Shown: one piece after another, positions 51,244-61,068 of the stretch
How the letters are laid out: the number at the start of each line of letters is the position of its first letter
How positions within the stretch are numbered: position 1 is the first letter of the stretch
Assembly (NCBI RefSeq): GCF_026191675.1
Contig: NZ_JAKRRY010000001.1
Coordinates: forward strand, 248,001-312,000
DNA from: Vibrio qingdaonensis
GTDB lineage: Bacteria; Pseudomonadota; Gammaproteobacteria; Enterobacterales; Vibrionaceae
DNA: 64,000 nucleotides
Reading direction: 5' to 3'
Notes under the pieces: generated by a model
The model's input: the letters and a program-made list of their open reading frames with translations, nothing else
Database searches by the model: none
What the model was told of the DNA's origin: nothing
Translations under genes and position numbers: made by a program

Positions 51244-52659
51244 ATGAAGATTAAGTCCCTACCTCTGGTTGTGGGCGCATTGCTAGGCACTCTGTCACTT
51301 AATGCATGGAGTGCAGAAGTCTCCTTTGACGAGGCTTGGCAGCTGCTTCAACAAAACAACAATTCACTTGCCGCGCAGCGAGCTAATGTCGAGCGCTACG
51401 GGCACTTAAAGAGTGCGACGAGCAACCTTAACTTACCTAGTGTCACTATTGGCGCAAATTACACTCGTCTCGATAAAGATGTCACTGTATCCGGCAACCA
51501 ATTAGCTGAAAGTTTAAGTGGGGTGCCTCAAAGCCCTATTCTTGGACAATTACTCGGTGGACTAGGTGGAATAACGTCCACTATCGAACATCAAGACATT
51601 TTTAGCTCTTCCATCCGAGCGGTATGGCCAATCTTTACCGGTGGGCGAATCACCGCTGCGCAAACCGCAGCAGAAGGTCGCCAAGAAGAAGCCGAAAGTC
51701 AGTTTGCAATGGAAGTACAAGCGCGCTATGAAGACTTGAGCAAATACTACTTCAGTGTGATTTTAGCTAAAGAAGTGGTTGAAACGCGCCTCGCCGCAGA
51801 GCAAGGGCTCACGAAGCATCGCGACTACGCCATTAAGCTCGAACAGCAAGGTCAAATTGCCAGAGTAGAACGCTTACAAGCAGAAGCCTCACTCGATAAA
51901 GCCACTATTGAGAGAAAGAAAGCTCAACATAGTCTCAATATCGCGCAGGCAGCGTTGACGCAGATACTAGGCCAAGTTGAAAAGGTTGAACCGAGAGACG
52001 AACTCTTTATTAACCGCAATTTACCGCCTCTCGATGCCTTTGTTGACCAAACGTTAGACACCTACCCTGGGCTGGCGATTCTCGATGCTAAAGAGAAGCA
52101 AGCCAGCAGTCTCATTAAAGCCGAAAACGGCAAATACTACCCTGAAGTCTACGCCTATGGGGATTATAACCTTTATGAAGGTGACTCATTAGCCAATCAA
52201 ATGACACCAGACTGGTTAGTCGGTATTGGCGTCAGCGTGCCATTGCTCGAAAATACGGGTCGTAGTGAAAAGGTCAAAGCAGCCAACAGCGCCGTGAGCC
52301 AAGTTCAATTTCTAAAGCGCCAAGCAAAACTGGATCTAAGCGTATTAGTAGAAAAGACCTATTTGGAAGCCCAGCAAGCCCTCGACGAAGCGGTTGGACT
52401 GAACTCAAGCTTATCACTAGCAAAAGAAAACCTATTGTTAAGACAAAAGGCCTTTGCTCAAGGTTTGGGACGCTCTATTGATGTCGTTGATGCAGAGCTA
52501 TATGTTGCGAGCATTAAAACGCAACAGGCCGCCGCAAGTTTCCAATACCTACTCTCTCTTAATAAATTACTTGCGCTATCCAATGAAATGAACAGTTTTA
52601 GCCAATACAAGTATAACTCTATTAATCCTGCAAAAATCACTAGTAAGGACGCATCATGA
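51244..52659 (+). CDS. TolC-family outer membrane channel
   Basis: The 471-residue protein has a signal peptide (LVVGALLGTLSLNAWSA), and the two coiled-coil repeats of TolC-family outer membrane efflux proteins (SFDEAWQLLQQNNNSLAAQR, and the second half around ILDAKEKQASSLIKAENGKY YPEV). It would form the exit duct for the exporter encoded by the next three genes. It overlaps the HlyD gene by 4 bases. Substrate is unknown. Confidence 0.92.
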   Translation: MKIKSLPLVVGALLGTLSLNAWSAEVSFDEAWQLLQQNNNSLAAQRANVERYGHLKSATSNLNLPSVTIGANYTRLDKDVTVSGNQLAESLSGVPQSPILGQLLGGLGGITSTIEHQDIFSSSIRAVWPIFTGGRITAAQTAAEGRQEEAESQFAMEVQARYEDLSKYYFSVILAKEVVETRLAAEQGLTKHRDYAIKLEQQGQIARVERLQAEASLDKATIERKKAQHSLNIAQAALTQILGQVEKVEPRDELFINRNLPPLDAFVDQTLDTYPGLAILDAKEKQASSLIKAENGKYYPEVYAYGDYNLYEGDSLANQMTPDWLVGIGVSVPLLENTGRSEKVKAANSAVSQVQFLKRQAKLDLSVLVEKTYLEAQQALDEAVGLNSSLSLAKENLLLRQKAFAQGLGRSIDVVDAELYVASIKTQQAAASFQYLLSLNKLLALSNEMNSFSQYKYNSINPAKITSKDAS

Positions 52660-53630
52660 ACAAGGTAAAACCAACACTCGCGACACTAGGCGCGCTCGTT
52701 ATTGCAGGTTGGGTCGGTTATAAGTTTTTTGAGGCTTATCAAACCCCGCCCTTTCGTCTTCAGGGGCAAATTGAATCTCAGCAATACAGTATTTCCTCTA
52801 AAGTGCCCGGTAGAATCGATCAGGTGATGGTTCGCAAAGGCGACGAAATCAAAGAAGGTCAGCTGGTTTTCACTCTCCACAGTCCAGAAATTGACGCCAA
52901 GCTAGAACAAGCTGTCGCCGGTGAAAAAGCGGCAGGTGCACTCGCGCAAGAGGCTAACAATGGCGCTCGCCAGCAACAAATCAGAGCTGCAGAAGATCAG
53001 TGGCGCAAAGCACGCGCGGCCTCCCAGCTTATGGAAAAAACCTATCTGCGTGTCAATAATCTATACAAGGATGGTGTTGTTGCAGAGCAAAAACGTGATG
53101 AAGCTAAAACGCAATGGCAAGCCGCTAAATACACTGAAAGTGCTGCTTATCAAATGTTTGAAATGGCAAAAGAAGGCGCTCGTAAGGAAACTAAAGTGGC
53201 GGCAGAGGAAAAAGTTCGCATGGCAGCGGGTGCAGTAGCCGAAGTTGAAGCTTATGCCGCCGATACAAAGATTCATTCATGGTTTGATGGCGAAGTTTCT
53301 CAAGTACTGCTCCATAGTGGAGAGCTTGCTCCGCAAGGTTTTCCGGTTGTAACCGTTGTCGATACCAAAGATTCATGGGCCGTTTTAAACGTTCGTGAAG
53401 ATCTACTGCAGCATTTTGAAAAAGGGGCTGAATTTACCGCATTCGTACCCGCTTTAGATACCGACGTCACATTCAAAGTCAATCATGTTGCCGTAATGGG
53501 TGATTTCGCCACCTGGCGCTCGACTGATGCCACTCAAGGTTTTGATTTACGCACTTTCGAAGTGGAAGCTCGCCCGTTGGATCACAAAGATAAGTTACGT
53601 ATGGGCATGAGCCTAGCCGTTGAGATGTAA
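52656..53630 (+). CDS. HlyD/YbhG-type periplasmic adaptor (membrane fusion protein)
   Basis: The 324-residue protein has an N-terminal membrane helix (residues about 6-25), a biotinyl-lipoyl-like half (SSKVPGRIDQVMVRKGDEIK EGQLVF), a helical hairpin with repeated A/E/K-rich stretches, and the closing beta domain (HSGELAPQGFPVVTVVDTKD SWAVLNV). It bridges inner-membrane permease and TolC-type channel. It overlaps the channel gene and is 9 bases from the permease gene. Confidence 0.92.
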   Translation: MNKVKPTLATLGALVIAGWVGYKFFEAYQTPPFRLQGQIESQQYSISSKVPGRIDQVMVRKGDEIKEGQLVFTLHSPEIDAKLEQAVAGEKAAGALAQEANNGARQQQIRAAEDQWRKARAASQLMEKTYLRVNNLYKDGVVAEQKRDEAKTQWQAAKYTESAAYQMFEMAKEGARKETKVAAEEKVRMAAGAVAEVEAYAADTKIHSWFDGEVSQVLLHSGELAPQGFPVVTVVDTKDSWAVLNVREDLLQHFEKGAEFTAFVPALDTDVTFKVNHVAVMGDFATWRSTDATQGFDLRTFEVEARPLDHKDKLRMGMSLAVEM

Positions 53631-53639
53631 GGGCTGAGT

Positions 53640-54821
53640 ATGAACCAGCGTTCTAACACCATATCGCCCATCTCCTCAGATGGGCGGCACTACAATCAAT
53701 GGCACATACTCCGTCATGATAAATGGCTGCTTTCATGCCTAACTTGGGTACCTGTTATCTTGTGCTTTTCCATTTATTGGATATTTTCTCAAGGCATCGC
53801 CAATAACTTGCCTGTCGGTGTTGTCGACCTCAACAAAAGCACCTTGTCGCAGAAGCTAATCGGTAATTATAATGCGACGTCAATGCTAAGTATTGACCAT
53901 CAATACGACGATATTCAACAAGCGAAATCTGCGCTAGTTGAAGGCGATATCTACGCAATCTTATATGTCCCCGCTAACTTTGATAAAGCCATTACAAAGT
54001 CACTCACCCCACAAGTAACTCTGTTTTATAACAGCCAATACCTGCTCGTTGGACGGTTGATTAATTCGGCCGCGCTGCAGGCCCAAGGCACCTTTAACGC
54101 GCAAGTCGGTGTGCTTAAAGCGCTATCAAAAGGCAACACGACGAGTCTCGCGGCAATGGGCAATGCCGTAACAGTAAGAACTCAAATTACGCCACTATTT
54201 AATATAAGCACCAATTACGCCCAGTTTCTGGTATCCGCCATTATTCCCGCTATTTGGCAAATCGCCATTGTTTCATTTACGGTATTAGTACTCAGCGCAA
54301 ATTATCGGATTTCTGGGTTAAGCCCGTGGTTTGGAAGCACATCAATTGTGGGTCATCTGAGCCGTACATTGATTCCTTATTTTCTGTGGTTTTTATTGCA
54401 GGGTTCATTTTTCCTTATTTGGTTCTACGACATCATTGGTTGGCCGATGGAAGGAAGCTGGCTAGTGCTCTTTTTTGCACAGGTGATCACGACGTTAGCC
54501 TGTATGATCATGGCTTGCTTCTTTTTCTTCCTTACCTGCGATGCAGCAAGAGCCATGAGCTTCGCTGGGGCGTTTACTGCCCCAAGCTTTGCATTTATGG
54601 GCATCACCTTTCCAGCTGCAGACATGACAACCCTTGCAACAGCATGGCGGGAACTGCTGCCAATCAGTCATTACATTGAGGTTCAAGTAAGCCAAGCAAG
54701 TTACGGCGTCACAGCCATTCAATCTCTTGCGCATCTTACCCCTATGGTGGGTTATGTCATTCCACTGATGCTGACCGTCATACTGATCAAAAAACATATG
54801 AGTAAGGAGTCACAAGCATGA
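53640..54821 (+). CDS. ABC-2 type permease, first of a pair
   Basis: The 393-residue protein has an N-terminal helix, a large periplasmic region (residues about 45-205, LPVGVVDLNKSTLSQKLIGN), and then five C-terminal helices including AQVITTLACMIMACFFFFLT. This matches YhhJ/YbhS-type ABC-2 permeases. It overlaps the second permease by 4 bases. The ATP-binding subunit that such permeases need is not encoded here. Confidence 0.9.
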   Translation: MNQRSNTISPISSDGRHYNQWHILRHDKWLLSCLTWVPVILCFSIYWIFSQGIANNLPVGVVDLNKSTLSQKLIGNYNATSMLSIDHQYDDIQQAKSALVEGDIYAILYVPANFDKAITKSLTPQVTLFYNSQYLLVGRLINSAALQAQGTFNAQVGVLKALSKGNTTSLAAMGNAVTVRTQITPLFNISTNYAQFLVSAIIPAIWQIAIVSFTVLVLSANYRISGLSPWFGSTSIVGHLSRTLIPYFLWFLLQGSFFLIWFYDIIGWPMEGSWLVLFFAQVITTLACMIMACFFFFLTCDAARAMSFAGAFTAPSFAFMGITFPAADMTTLATAWRELLPISHYIEVQVSQASYGVTAIQSLAHLTPMVGYVIPLMLTVILIKKHMSKESQA

Positions 54822-55957
54822 CGCTACTCGAACATATTAAACTTGAGTTAAGAGCGATTCTCACCAACCCCGTAGTGACGCTCACGGTGTTTGGTGGTGT
54901 CCTCTTTTACTCATTTCTTTATCCGCTGCCATACACTAAGCAGGTCCCGCGCGAGCTGCCAATTGCCGTCGTCAATCTAGACAAAAGCCAAACCAGTTAT
55001 CAACTCGAACGCATGGTCGATGCAACACCAAACGTCACGGTGGTAAGCCGCCTGAGCGCCATTGCAGATGCCAAGCAGTGGTTTGAAGAAGGTAGGATTA
55101 CCGGGTTTATTGTTATTCCTGAACACTTTTACAAAGATCTCATGATGGGGAAAAGTCCGGTACTTTCCTACGCGGGTGATGCCGCGCTATTTCTAGTCTT
55201 CGGGACCGTGGTTGAAGGGCTTGCTCAGGCTGGAGGCACGCTTGCAGCTAAGACCAAAGTGTCTAAGCTTTTAATTGATGGTGTGCCACTCGAACTGGCA
55301 GCTAAGCAATATGCGGCTACCGAGCTCAATGCTAAACCGACGTTCAACCCGCACATGGGGTATATAGATTACGTTGTTCCCGCCGTCTTTGTGCTCATCC
55401 TTCAGCAAACCTTGGCGATGGCATCGGGATTAATCGGAGGCACTCAAAGGCAAGGTAATGGCTACTGGCAAACCCAATCGCCCTTCAGGGTGATAGCGGT
55501 ACGCACTGGGGTTTTATTAGGATTCTACTATATACTCGGCATGTTTTATTTCGGTGCCAGTTTTGATATGTATGGCATCAGTAAACTCGCCCACCCTAGC
55601 GAAATGCTCACCTTAATGTTGCCGTTTTTTCTCACCACATGCTTTATTGGCATTCTGGTTGGAGCAATCACGCCTAGACGAGAACTCGTGACGGTATTGA
55701 TTCTACTTAGCTCAATGCCATTGATTTTTTCTGCTGGGTTTATTTGGCCAAGCGAGATGCTACCTGCGCCAATGCAATGGTTTGCCGCCATCTTCCCAAC
55801 CGAACCAGCAATTAACGGCTTTTTGAAACTCAATCAGATGGGTGCTGATTGGTCACAAGTGTCAGCGCAATGGAGTCAATTGTGGCTACAAGCAGCGGTT
55901 TGGGGGGGATTAGCGTATTGGAGCTTTTCAAGAAATCGTACGAGTAACACTAATTAA
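54818..55957 (+). CDS. ABC-2 type permease, second of a pair
   Basis: The 379-residue protein has the same plan as the previous one: an N-terminal helix, a periplasmic domain (ELPIAVVNLDKSQTSYQLER M) and C-terminal helices (VLLGFYYILGMFYFGASFDM, EMLTLMLPFFLTTCFIGIL). The two permeases share the start of the periplasmic domain (VVDLNKS and VVNLDKS) and probably form a heterodimer. A terminator follows. Confidence 0.9.
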   Translation: MTLLEHIKLELRAILTNPVVTLTVFGGVLFYSFLYPLPYTKQVPRELPIAVVNLDKSQTSYQLERMVDATPNVTVVSRLSAIADAKQWFEEGRITGFIVIPEHFYKDLMMGKSPVLSYAGDAALFLVFGTVVEGLAQAGGTLAAKTKVSKLLIDGVPLELAAKQYAATELNAKPTFNPHMGYIDYVVPAVFVLILQQTLAMASGLIGGTQRQGNGYWQTQSPFRVIAVRTGVLLGFYYILGMFYFGASFDMYGISKLAHPSEMLTLMLPFFLTTCFIGILVGAITPRRELVTVLILLSSMPLIFSAGFIWPSEMLPAPMQWFAAIFPTEPAINGFLKLNQMGADWSQVSAQWSQLWLQAAVWGGLAYWSFSRNRTSNTN

Positions 55958-55981
55958 GTTCATCGTAAAATGATACCCAAC

Positions 55982-56015
55982 AAAAAAGCCAATGGCACAC
56001 ACCATTGGCTTTTTA
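55982..56015. terminator. Bidirectional terminator between the export operon and the Tad locus
   Basis: agccaatgg and ccattggct pair around cacaca with A6 on the left and T5 on the right. It closes the exporter operon and the convergent Tad-linked gene. Confidence 0.9.
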
Positions 56016-56086
56016 TCAATTAGCCGAGCAGTAAGCTCGTCATTGAAAGTAACGGGATAACCCTAAACTTTCTATTATGCTGAGTC

Positions 56087-57580
56087 TTACCAATTTTCAG
56101 TCATGTTCATCATGCAAACAAACTTATTTTTAGTAATTTTCTTCGTTGCGTTTTCATCTAGAGTTGATGAGAAAACCTTGCCTGATGACAACCAATAGTT
56201 ACCAATGCCCAATTTATTGCCATTTAACAGATATTGGTACGCGGTGCGCGAAGCCAATTTAGAAGACAGCTTATCAGCACAGTACCTTGCCGCATCTGAC
56301 TTTGTTAAATACACCGCTTTACTGCCATTATTGGAATACTCGATAGGCAACAGATATTGATAAGCATCGTCTTTATGAATAACGGTATTCGTAAAACGCT
56401 TTCCTACCAATGCGTCCGCCTCTTGCGTTTTTTCTGGCGTACTCTTGGCATAGCCATCTAAGATTTGTTTCGTCAACGCGGGAGCAGACGATGGTGATTT
56501 ATCAGTACTAGTTTTAACGGTTTTCTTAGCCGTAGCATCTGCTTTCACTGGGCTTGGTGTCGCTTTAGTTTTCACGCTTGAAAAAGGGAAGAAATAATCA
56601 CCTTCGTTTTTGAGGCTCAACTTTAAAGACTGTGTTTTTGAGTCATTCACCGCTCGAACGTTATACACACCTACGTAGTTACCAGCGACATCGACTTTAT
56701 CGCCAGCGCCTACTTTTTGAACATTAATATAGAAAACGGTGTTGTTTGAATTGGAGCGGAAAACAAACCTAACTTTTTCAAGCCCTAGCGCCTTTCGTAG
56801 TTCCAGTTCAGTATTTGAGTCGAACTCATTTTTATAACTTGCTTGAGCGGTATATGTTAGGTCACCATTCATTTTTTGTGTAGCATCAACGATAGTAAAA
56901 GACGTGATGTTGACTCTTTCTAGACCGCCTTTTTCCAACATGAATGTGCGTTTCATCGTGTTCATGTTACGGTTCACACACGCCGACATACTTTCGCTAG
57001 AATCACACTCTAAACTGCCAACAAAGGTCTCTTGATTCACTTTGCGTGACTCTACAATATAACGAGATTTAACTTGCTTGTATAACGCAAGTAACTCTTC
57101 ATTTTTAGTGCGGTCCAGCCCTTTAATCACCGCTTCACTTTTTGAGATCGCGACTTTCTTTTCTGATAACTGCTTTTCTTTGTCGACCAACTCTGTTTTG
57201 AGTTTACCGATGCTCATTGCTAAATCACGCAATGTTTGTGACAAGGACTCGTCATATACACCATCAACCAATTTCTTTTCCATTGAAGCTGAATCAACTT
57301 TAATGTTTTCGATATTGTTAACAAGATTAATCTTAATAGACTCAATATTTGAAAACAGCTGAGTATACGTTTCGTTACTCTCTTCAAGTCCGGTTTGTAG
57401 ATAACCGTTGTCATAATCGCTGCTGATTTTTTCTAACTGCGTTTTTTCATCAGCATTCATGACTTCCAGTGCATTAGCGACACCGCTAACACTTAGACTT
57501 GCTAATGCGATCAACTTAACCGTTTTAGAACTAAAAACTCGGTGGGGAAAATTCACGACAACCTCATCTGACTTAAACAT
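56087..57580 (-). CDS. Secreted coiled-coil protein of unknown function linked to Tad locus
   Basis: The protein of about 497 residues has an export signal (VKLIALASLSVSGVANA), a coiled-coil region at about 40-180 (many E, K and L heptads), a beta-rich middle, a Pro/Thr/Lys-rich linker (KTVKTSTDKSPSSAPALTKQ) and a C-terminal domain with two Cys (AARYCADKL and FVCMMNM) resembling formylglycine-enzyme-like or C-type lectin-like ends. I chose ATG 57580; a TTG at 57619 is possible. It follows the Tad OmpA gene by 220 bases. Its family was not recognised. Confidence 0.65.
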   Translation of the reverse strand: MFKSDEVVVNFPHRVFSSKTVKLIALASLSVSGVANALEVMNADEKTQLEKISSDYDNGYLQTGLEESNETYTQLFSNIESIKINLVNNIENIKVDSASMEKKLVDGVYDESLSQTLRDLAMSIGKLKTELVDKEKQLSEKKVAISKSEAVIKGLDRTKNEELLALYKQVKSRYIVESRKVNQETFVGSLECDSSESMSACVNRNMNTMKRTFMLEKGGLERVNITSFTIVDATQKMNGDLTYTAQASYKNEFDSNTELELRKALGLEKVRFVFRSNSNNTVFYINVQKVGAGDKVDVAGNYVGVYNVRAVNDSKTQSLKLSLKNEGDYFFPFSSVKTKATPSPVKADATAKKTVKTSTDKSPSSAPALTKQILDGYAKSTPEKTQEADALVGKRFTNTVIHKDDAYQYLLPIEYSNNGSKAVYLTKSDAARYCADKLSSKLASRTAYQYLLNGNKLGIGNYWLSSGKVFSSTLDENATKKITKNKFVCMMNMTENW

Positions 57581-57800
57581 TGACTGGCTCGTCGCACGTA
57601 AAAAGTGCTTAACTAACAACCAGTCATTAATATTCCTTATATTTTGACTATCATATCAGCCCATTTCTCGATTGTCTTTACAACGTGTAATAGAACTGTG
57701 AGCTTTAGTGACCCACAGTCCATTTATCTACGCGTATTAAATACTATTTTGCGAAGTATGGCGTATTATTACCCACACTTTATATTCAGTAACAGGGATA

Positions 57801-58463
57801 TTATTCACTCAAGAGAATATCAACCCTTCGGTTAGTCGCTCTACCCTGTGACGTTGAATTCGTCGCAATAGGCTTTAGTTCTCCAAATGACGTCATCACA
57901 ACCTTTTCTCGCTTAACACCTTGGAAAAACAACACATCAGCCGTATTCACCGCACGTTCTAAGCCGAGCCCTTGGTTATATTGTTCCGTGCCAACACTAT
58001 CGGTATGACCTTCTACCTGAAGGGCAACCTTTTGCTTAGCAAGATCTTGCGCGACACGGTTAAGAGATTGTCTCGCAATTGGCGATAAGTGAGCGTTATC
58101 AAAACCAAACTGCAAGCGAGCGACATGTTTGTTATCACCTCCCCCCACGCCTTGCGTCCCTTTATTGCTGATATAGGTCTGACAGCGGCGGCTGCTGAGC
58201 TGAGCATGACTTGCTGCTAATAGAGCTTGCTTTAGCTCATCGTCGTTAGAGACCTGTTCAATTTGCAAAAATCCCGCATGATGCTGCCCTATCCCTATCA
58301 CGTTGCCAATTTCTGTGGTGTAGCGAATTTCACCATTCGCGTCACTGCAATACTCCATGACGCTGGATTCTACAGAATGTACTGTGCTGGTAAAACCAAG
58401 CATCAGCATAGGAACGAGTATATAAAAACGATGTGGTAACATGCTTTGCCTTAATGTTGTCAT
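57801..58463 (-). CDS. OmpA-family protein of the Tad locus
   Basis: The 220-residue protein has a signal peptide and an OmpA C-terminal peptidoglycan-binding domain (VALQVEGHTDSVGTEQYNQG, ERAVNTADVLF, RATNRRVDILLSE). Tad loci commonly carry such an OmpA gene near tadG. It may link the pilus machine to the cell wall. It lies 40 bases after the VWA gene. Confidence 0.87.
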   Translation of the reverse strand: MTTLRQSMLPHRFYILVPMLMLGFTSTVHSVESSVMEYCSDANGEIRYTTEIGNVIGIGQHHAGFLQIEQVSNDDELKQALLAASHAQLSSRRCQTYISNKGTQGVGGGDNKHVARLQFGFDNAHLSPIARQSLNRVAQDLAKQKVALQVEGHTDSVGTEQYNQGLGLERAVNTADVLFFQGVKREKVVMTSFGELKPIATNSTSQGRATNRRVDILLSE

Positions 58464-58503
58464 GTTTAATTTTAATCAATTATTGCTCTAATCGAAAAGG
58501 GGC

Positions 58504-60054
58504 TTAATAGAGCTTCGTCGTGCCGCTAGTCCGGGAACCCTTACGTATTAACTCTTCAATTTTTTCAATTAACTCGTCTAAGTTAGACACGTCGATGATG
58601 TCCTCGTCTGGATTCTCTACGCACTCACGAAACTCCGTGACGTTTGAAGAGGTGAAACCGATTCCAATTACACCAATATATAAGCCAGGTATTTTTTCGC
58701 GAGCCTCATCACACATTCCATTACTGACAAGGCCATCGAGGATATCGTTGTTAGGACTTTCTTCTCCATCACTTAGAATTAATAACATTTTAATTTTGTT
58801 ATCGTAATCTTCTTGCTCATCCTTATCGTTACTATTCGGATTGCCTTCTGCAAGCTTTTGAATCCCTCTCAAAATACCTTGAAACGATGCAGTATTCCCA
58901 CCAGCACTCATACTATTAATATTCGCGATATCACTCGTCTTGTTTGTTAGGCTAATAGTCGCAAACTGGTTGCGAGATGGACTCCCATAACCTCGATATA
59001 AATCAACATTATCTACTCGATATTTTGACAAATTGCTCGGAAACTGATTCTCCAACATACTTTCTACTGTTAGAGAAAAATCAACGTAGTCCTTGTTGTC
59101 TACAAAAAAGTAATCATCCGAATCTGTGTTCTTATTTATGCCGAGAACTCTAGCCAAACGTTTTGCCTGAGCCTTTTCTTCATTGGTCTTATTTGGGCAT
59201 TTTTTTCTATTACTCTTACATCGATAGACCGTTCTTGCACTAACATTGCGCCAGGCATTCCAATCAACCTCTTCATAACTTCTTTCTGGAGTGACCAATC
59301 TAAAACCTGATTTATAGCGCAATTGACTCACCGCATACACATTTCGATCTGTCCCTACCTCACGCGTCCTAACGTTATACGGCACAATGCCGAGCCGGTT
59401 TAACAACTTGTCGGCTAACTCGCCTTGATCACTATCTTTACAAACTTCTTTTTTTAACCAGTAGTCATATTCGATCTTTTGGCATAATAGTTTACGGGAC
59501 ACCGTCATAACGGCTTCTTTCAGATCATATATTTTATAATTCCCCCCCCACCAGTTATTCATCGAACCAGAAAAATCAGATACAAACACAATATCAATAT
59601 TGTTATCACCTAAATAGGCAGGATATTTCTTTGCTATTGACTGAGCAGTTAGGTCTTGAGTCTCATTAAAAGAGGGGATAAACGTACTCGAAAACCAAGA
59701 ATCATGCGTAGTCTTTACATCGACAGTGTATTGGATAAATTCGAGCGTATCGCTATCGGGTATTGCCTCTTGATGCCTTTTTTTCGCCGTTACCTGCGAA
59801 GATTTAATGTCGCGAACATAAGCGTTTACATACTTAGTCGCAAAAGCATTCGCACTGCCTTCTTGGTCGGCCATCGTCACCGCAATAGCCGCGGCTTCTG
59901 CTGCATCGCCCAAACGACTTTTCTCTTGCACATATCGGGTACCTTCAACAGCCCAAAATGTAAAGCCCATAATGGGAACCAATGACAGCCCCATCCAAAT
60001 TGCTGCAACACCGCCTTGTTTTTTAATACTGCGAACGCCAATAAATCGTTTCAT
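58504..60054 (-). CDS. tadG: TadG-like pilus assembly protein with von Willebrand factor A domain
   Basis: The protein of about 516 residues has an N-terminal TadE/TadG-type membrane helix (GGVAAIWMGLSLVPIMGFTFW), a helical ruler region, then a VWA domain with the MIDAS start DIVFVSDFSGSMNN at about residue 160 and the later ILSDGEESPNNDI. Long TadG proteins carry this domain. I chose the third of three adjacent ATGs (60054) because GGGGAG is then 6 bases upstream. It overlaps tadF. Confidence 0.85.
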   Translation of the reverse strand: MKRFIGVRSIKKQGGVAAIWMGLSLVPIMGFTFWAVEGTRYVQEKSRLGDAAEAAAIAVTMADQEGSANAFATKYVNAYVRDIKSSQVTAKKRHQEAIPDSDTLEFIQYTVDVKTTHDSWFSSTFIPSFNETQDLTAQSIAKKYPAYLGDNNIDIVFVSDFSGSMNNWWGGNYKIYDLKEAVMTVSRKLLCQKIEYDYWLKKEVCKDSDQGELADKLLNRLGIVPYNVRTREVGTDRNVYAVSQLRYKSGFRLVTPERSYEEVDWNAWRNVSARTVYRCKSNRKKCPNKTNEEKAQAKRLARVLGINKNTDSDDYFFVDNKDYVDFSLTVESMLENQFPSNLSKYRVDNVDLYRGYGSPSRNQFATISLTNKTSDIANINSMSAGGNTASFQGILRGIQKLAEGNPNSNDKDEQEDYDNKIKMLLILSDGEESPNNDILDGLVSNGMCDEAREKIPGLYIGVIGIGFTSSNVTEFRECVENPDEDIIDVSNLDELIEKIEELIRKGSRTSGTTKLY

Positions 60055-60056
60055 CA

Positions 60057-60599
60057 TCATCTCCCCGGCATCACAGAACTAGAAGCGATCGTAATCGTCG
60101 GGTTACCGCCGTTGGTAAAAGACTCAAACCATGAATCATGCCTTTCGCATAATGTCACTCGATAAAGAGGATGGTTGACCCCGTCCTCGACCGGAATGAG
60201 ATCGCTATAGTCATTAATCGAGCCACTATTACACGACATTTGTCCAAACATACGACTACGCAGCTGCGTAACAATAGGACCGTCTGTCAGGGACTCAATC
60301 TGAATCGCGACGTTATTTTGGCTAACGTTCAACATACGCGATGCAACAATCGCCATATTATCTAAATCTTGCTGTGTGACATTGAAATCAAGCACTTGCC
60401 CTTCAGCATCTGCAAAGTAGCGGGTTCTTTCTTTGAGCACGTTGACCAAAGCAAAGCTAGAGCGATCCAGCTTGGCACGAACCAGTAATTTATGACTCAG
60501 GTCAGTCGAAAATAAAAAGATCATACACAAACCCACCAGCACAAACGCGAGCTCTATCGCGAAAGAACCTTGCTGATTTTTACGCGCATTAATTTTCAT
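60057..60599 (-). CDS. tadF: TadF-like minor pilin / pseudopilin
   Basis: The protein of about 180 residues has the TadE-like prepilin N terminus (KNQQGSFAIELAFVLVGLCM) with a glutamate five residues after the glycine (G-S-F-A-I-E-L), as needed for prepilin peptidase. The rest is a soluble beta-rich domain. It overlaps both neighbours: its start lies in the tadE 3' end and its stop overlaps the TadG start. Confidence 0.85.
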   Translation of the reverse strand: MKINARKNQQGSFAIELAFVLVGLCMIFLFSTDLSHKLLVRAKLDRSSFALVNVLKERTRYFADAEGQVLDFNVTQQDLDNMAIVASRMLNVSQNNVAIQIESLTDGPIVTQLRSRMFGQMSCNSGSINDYSDLIPVEDGVNHPLYRVTLCERHDSWFESFTNGGNPTITIASSSVMPGR

Positions 60600-61068
60600 C
60601 ACGCCACCCTTCATGCTCTAGGTTAAGTACCATGGTGCGCGTGATTGGTGTTTCGCCGTTACCCCACATTTCAATCATTGGAGAATACAAATACGTCACA
60701 GTGATCTCGGCAAGATCGTAGCTAAACGTGAGGTCCTGACTAGAATGGCCGTCATTGGCAACAAATTTATCAAAAGTCTCAAAGTACTTTCCGTCGATAG
60801 AAAATTTGCTGCTATCGATTAGAAAATGCCAAAGGTTATCTTGATTCTCAATCAGATCTTTAAAGCGAGTTTCATACTGTTCATGAATACTGCTTCCTTG
60901 ATAAATTTTAGTGTTACGTATGGTTTCTCGTAGCGAATACTCGGTCATGTTAACCACATAGGTTTGATAACTTGATTCGAAAATAGCAAACGTAGAAAAC
61001 ATCAGAACCAACGCCCCAAGCGCAAACTCAATGCTAGTCACTCCCAATTGCTGACGACGGCTAGCCAT
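60589..61068 (-). CDS. tadE: TadE-like pseudopilin
   Basis: The 159-residue protein starts MASRRQQLGVTSIEFALGAL, a type IV prepilin-like site (G-V-T-S-I-E-F) followed by a hydrophobic helix, characteristic of TadE/TadF. Its start touches the tadD stop. The remainder is a soluble domain with YLYSPMIEMWGNGETPITRT. Confidence 0.85.
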   Translation of the reverse strand: MASRRQQLGVTSIEFALGALVLMFSTFAIFESSYQTYVVNMTEYSLRETIRNTKIYQGSSIHEQYETRFKDLIENQDNLWHFLIDSSKFSIDGKYFETFDKFVANDGHSSQDLTFSYDLAEITVTYLYSPMIEMWGNGETPITRTMVLNLEHEGWRDEN

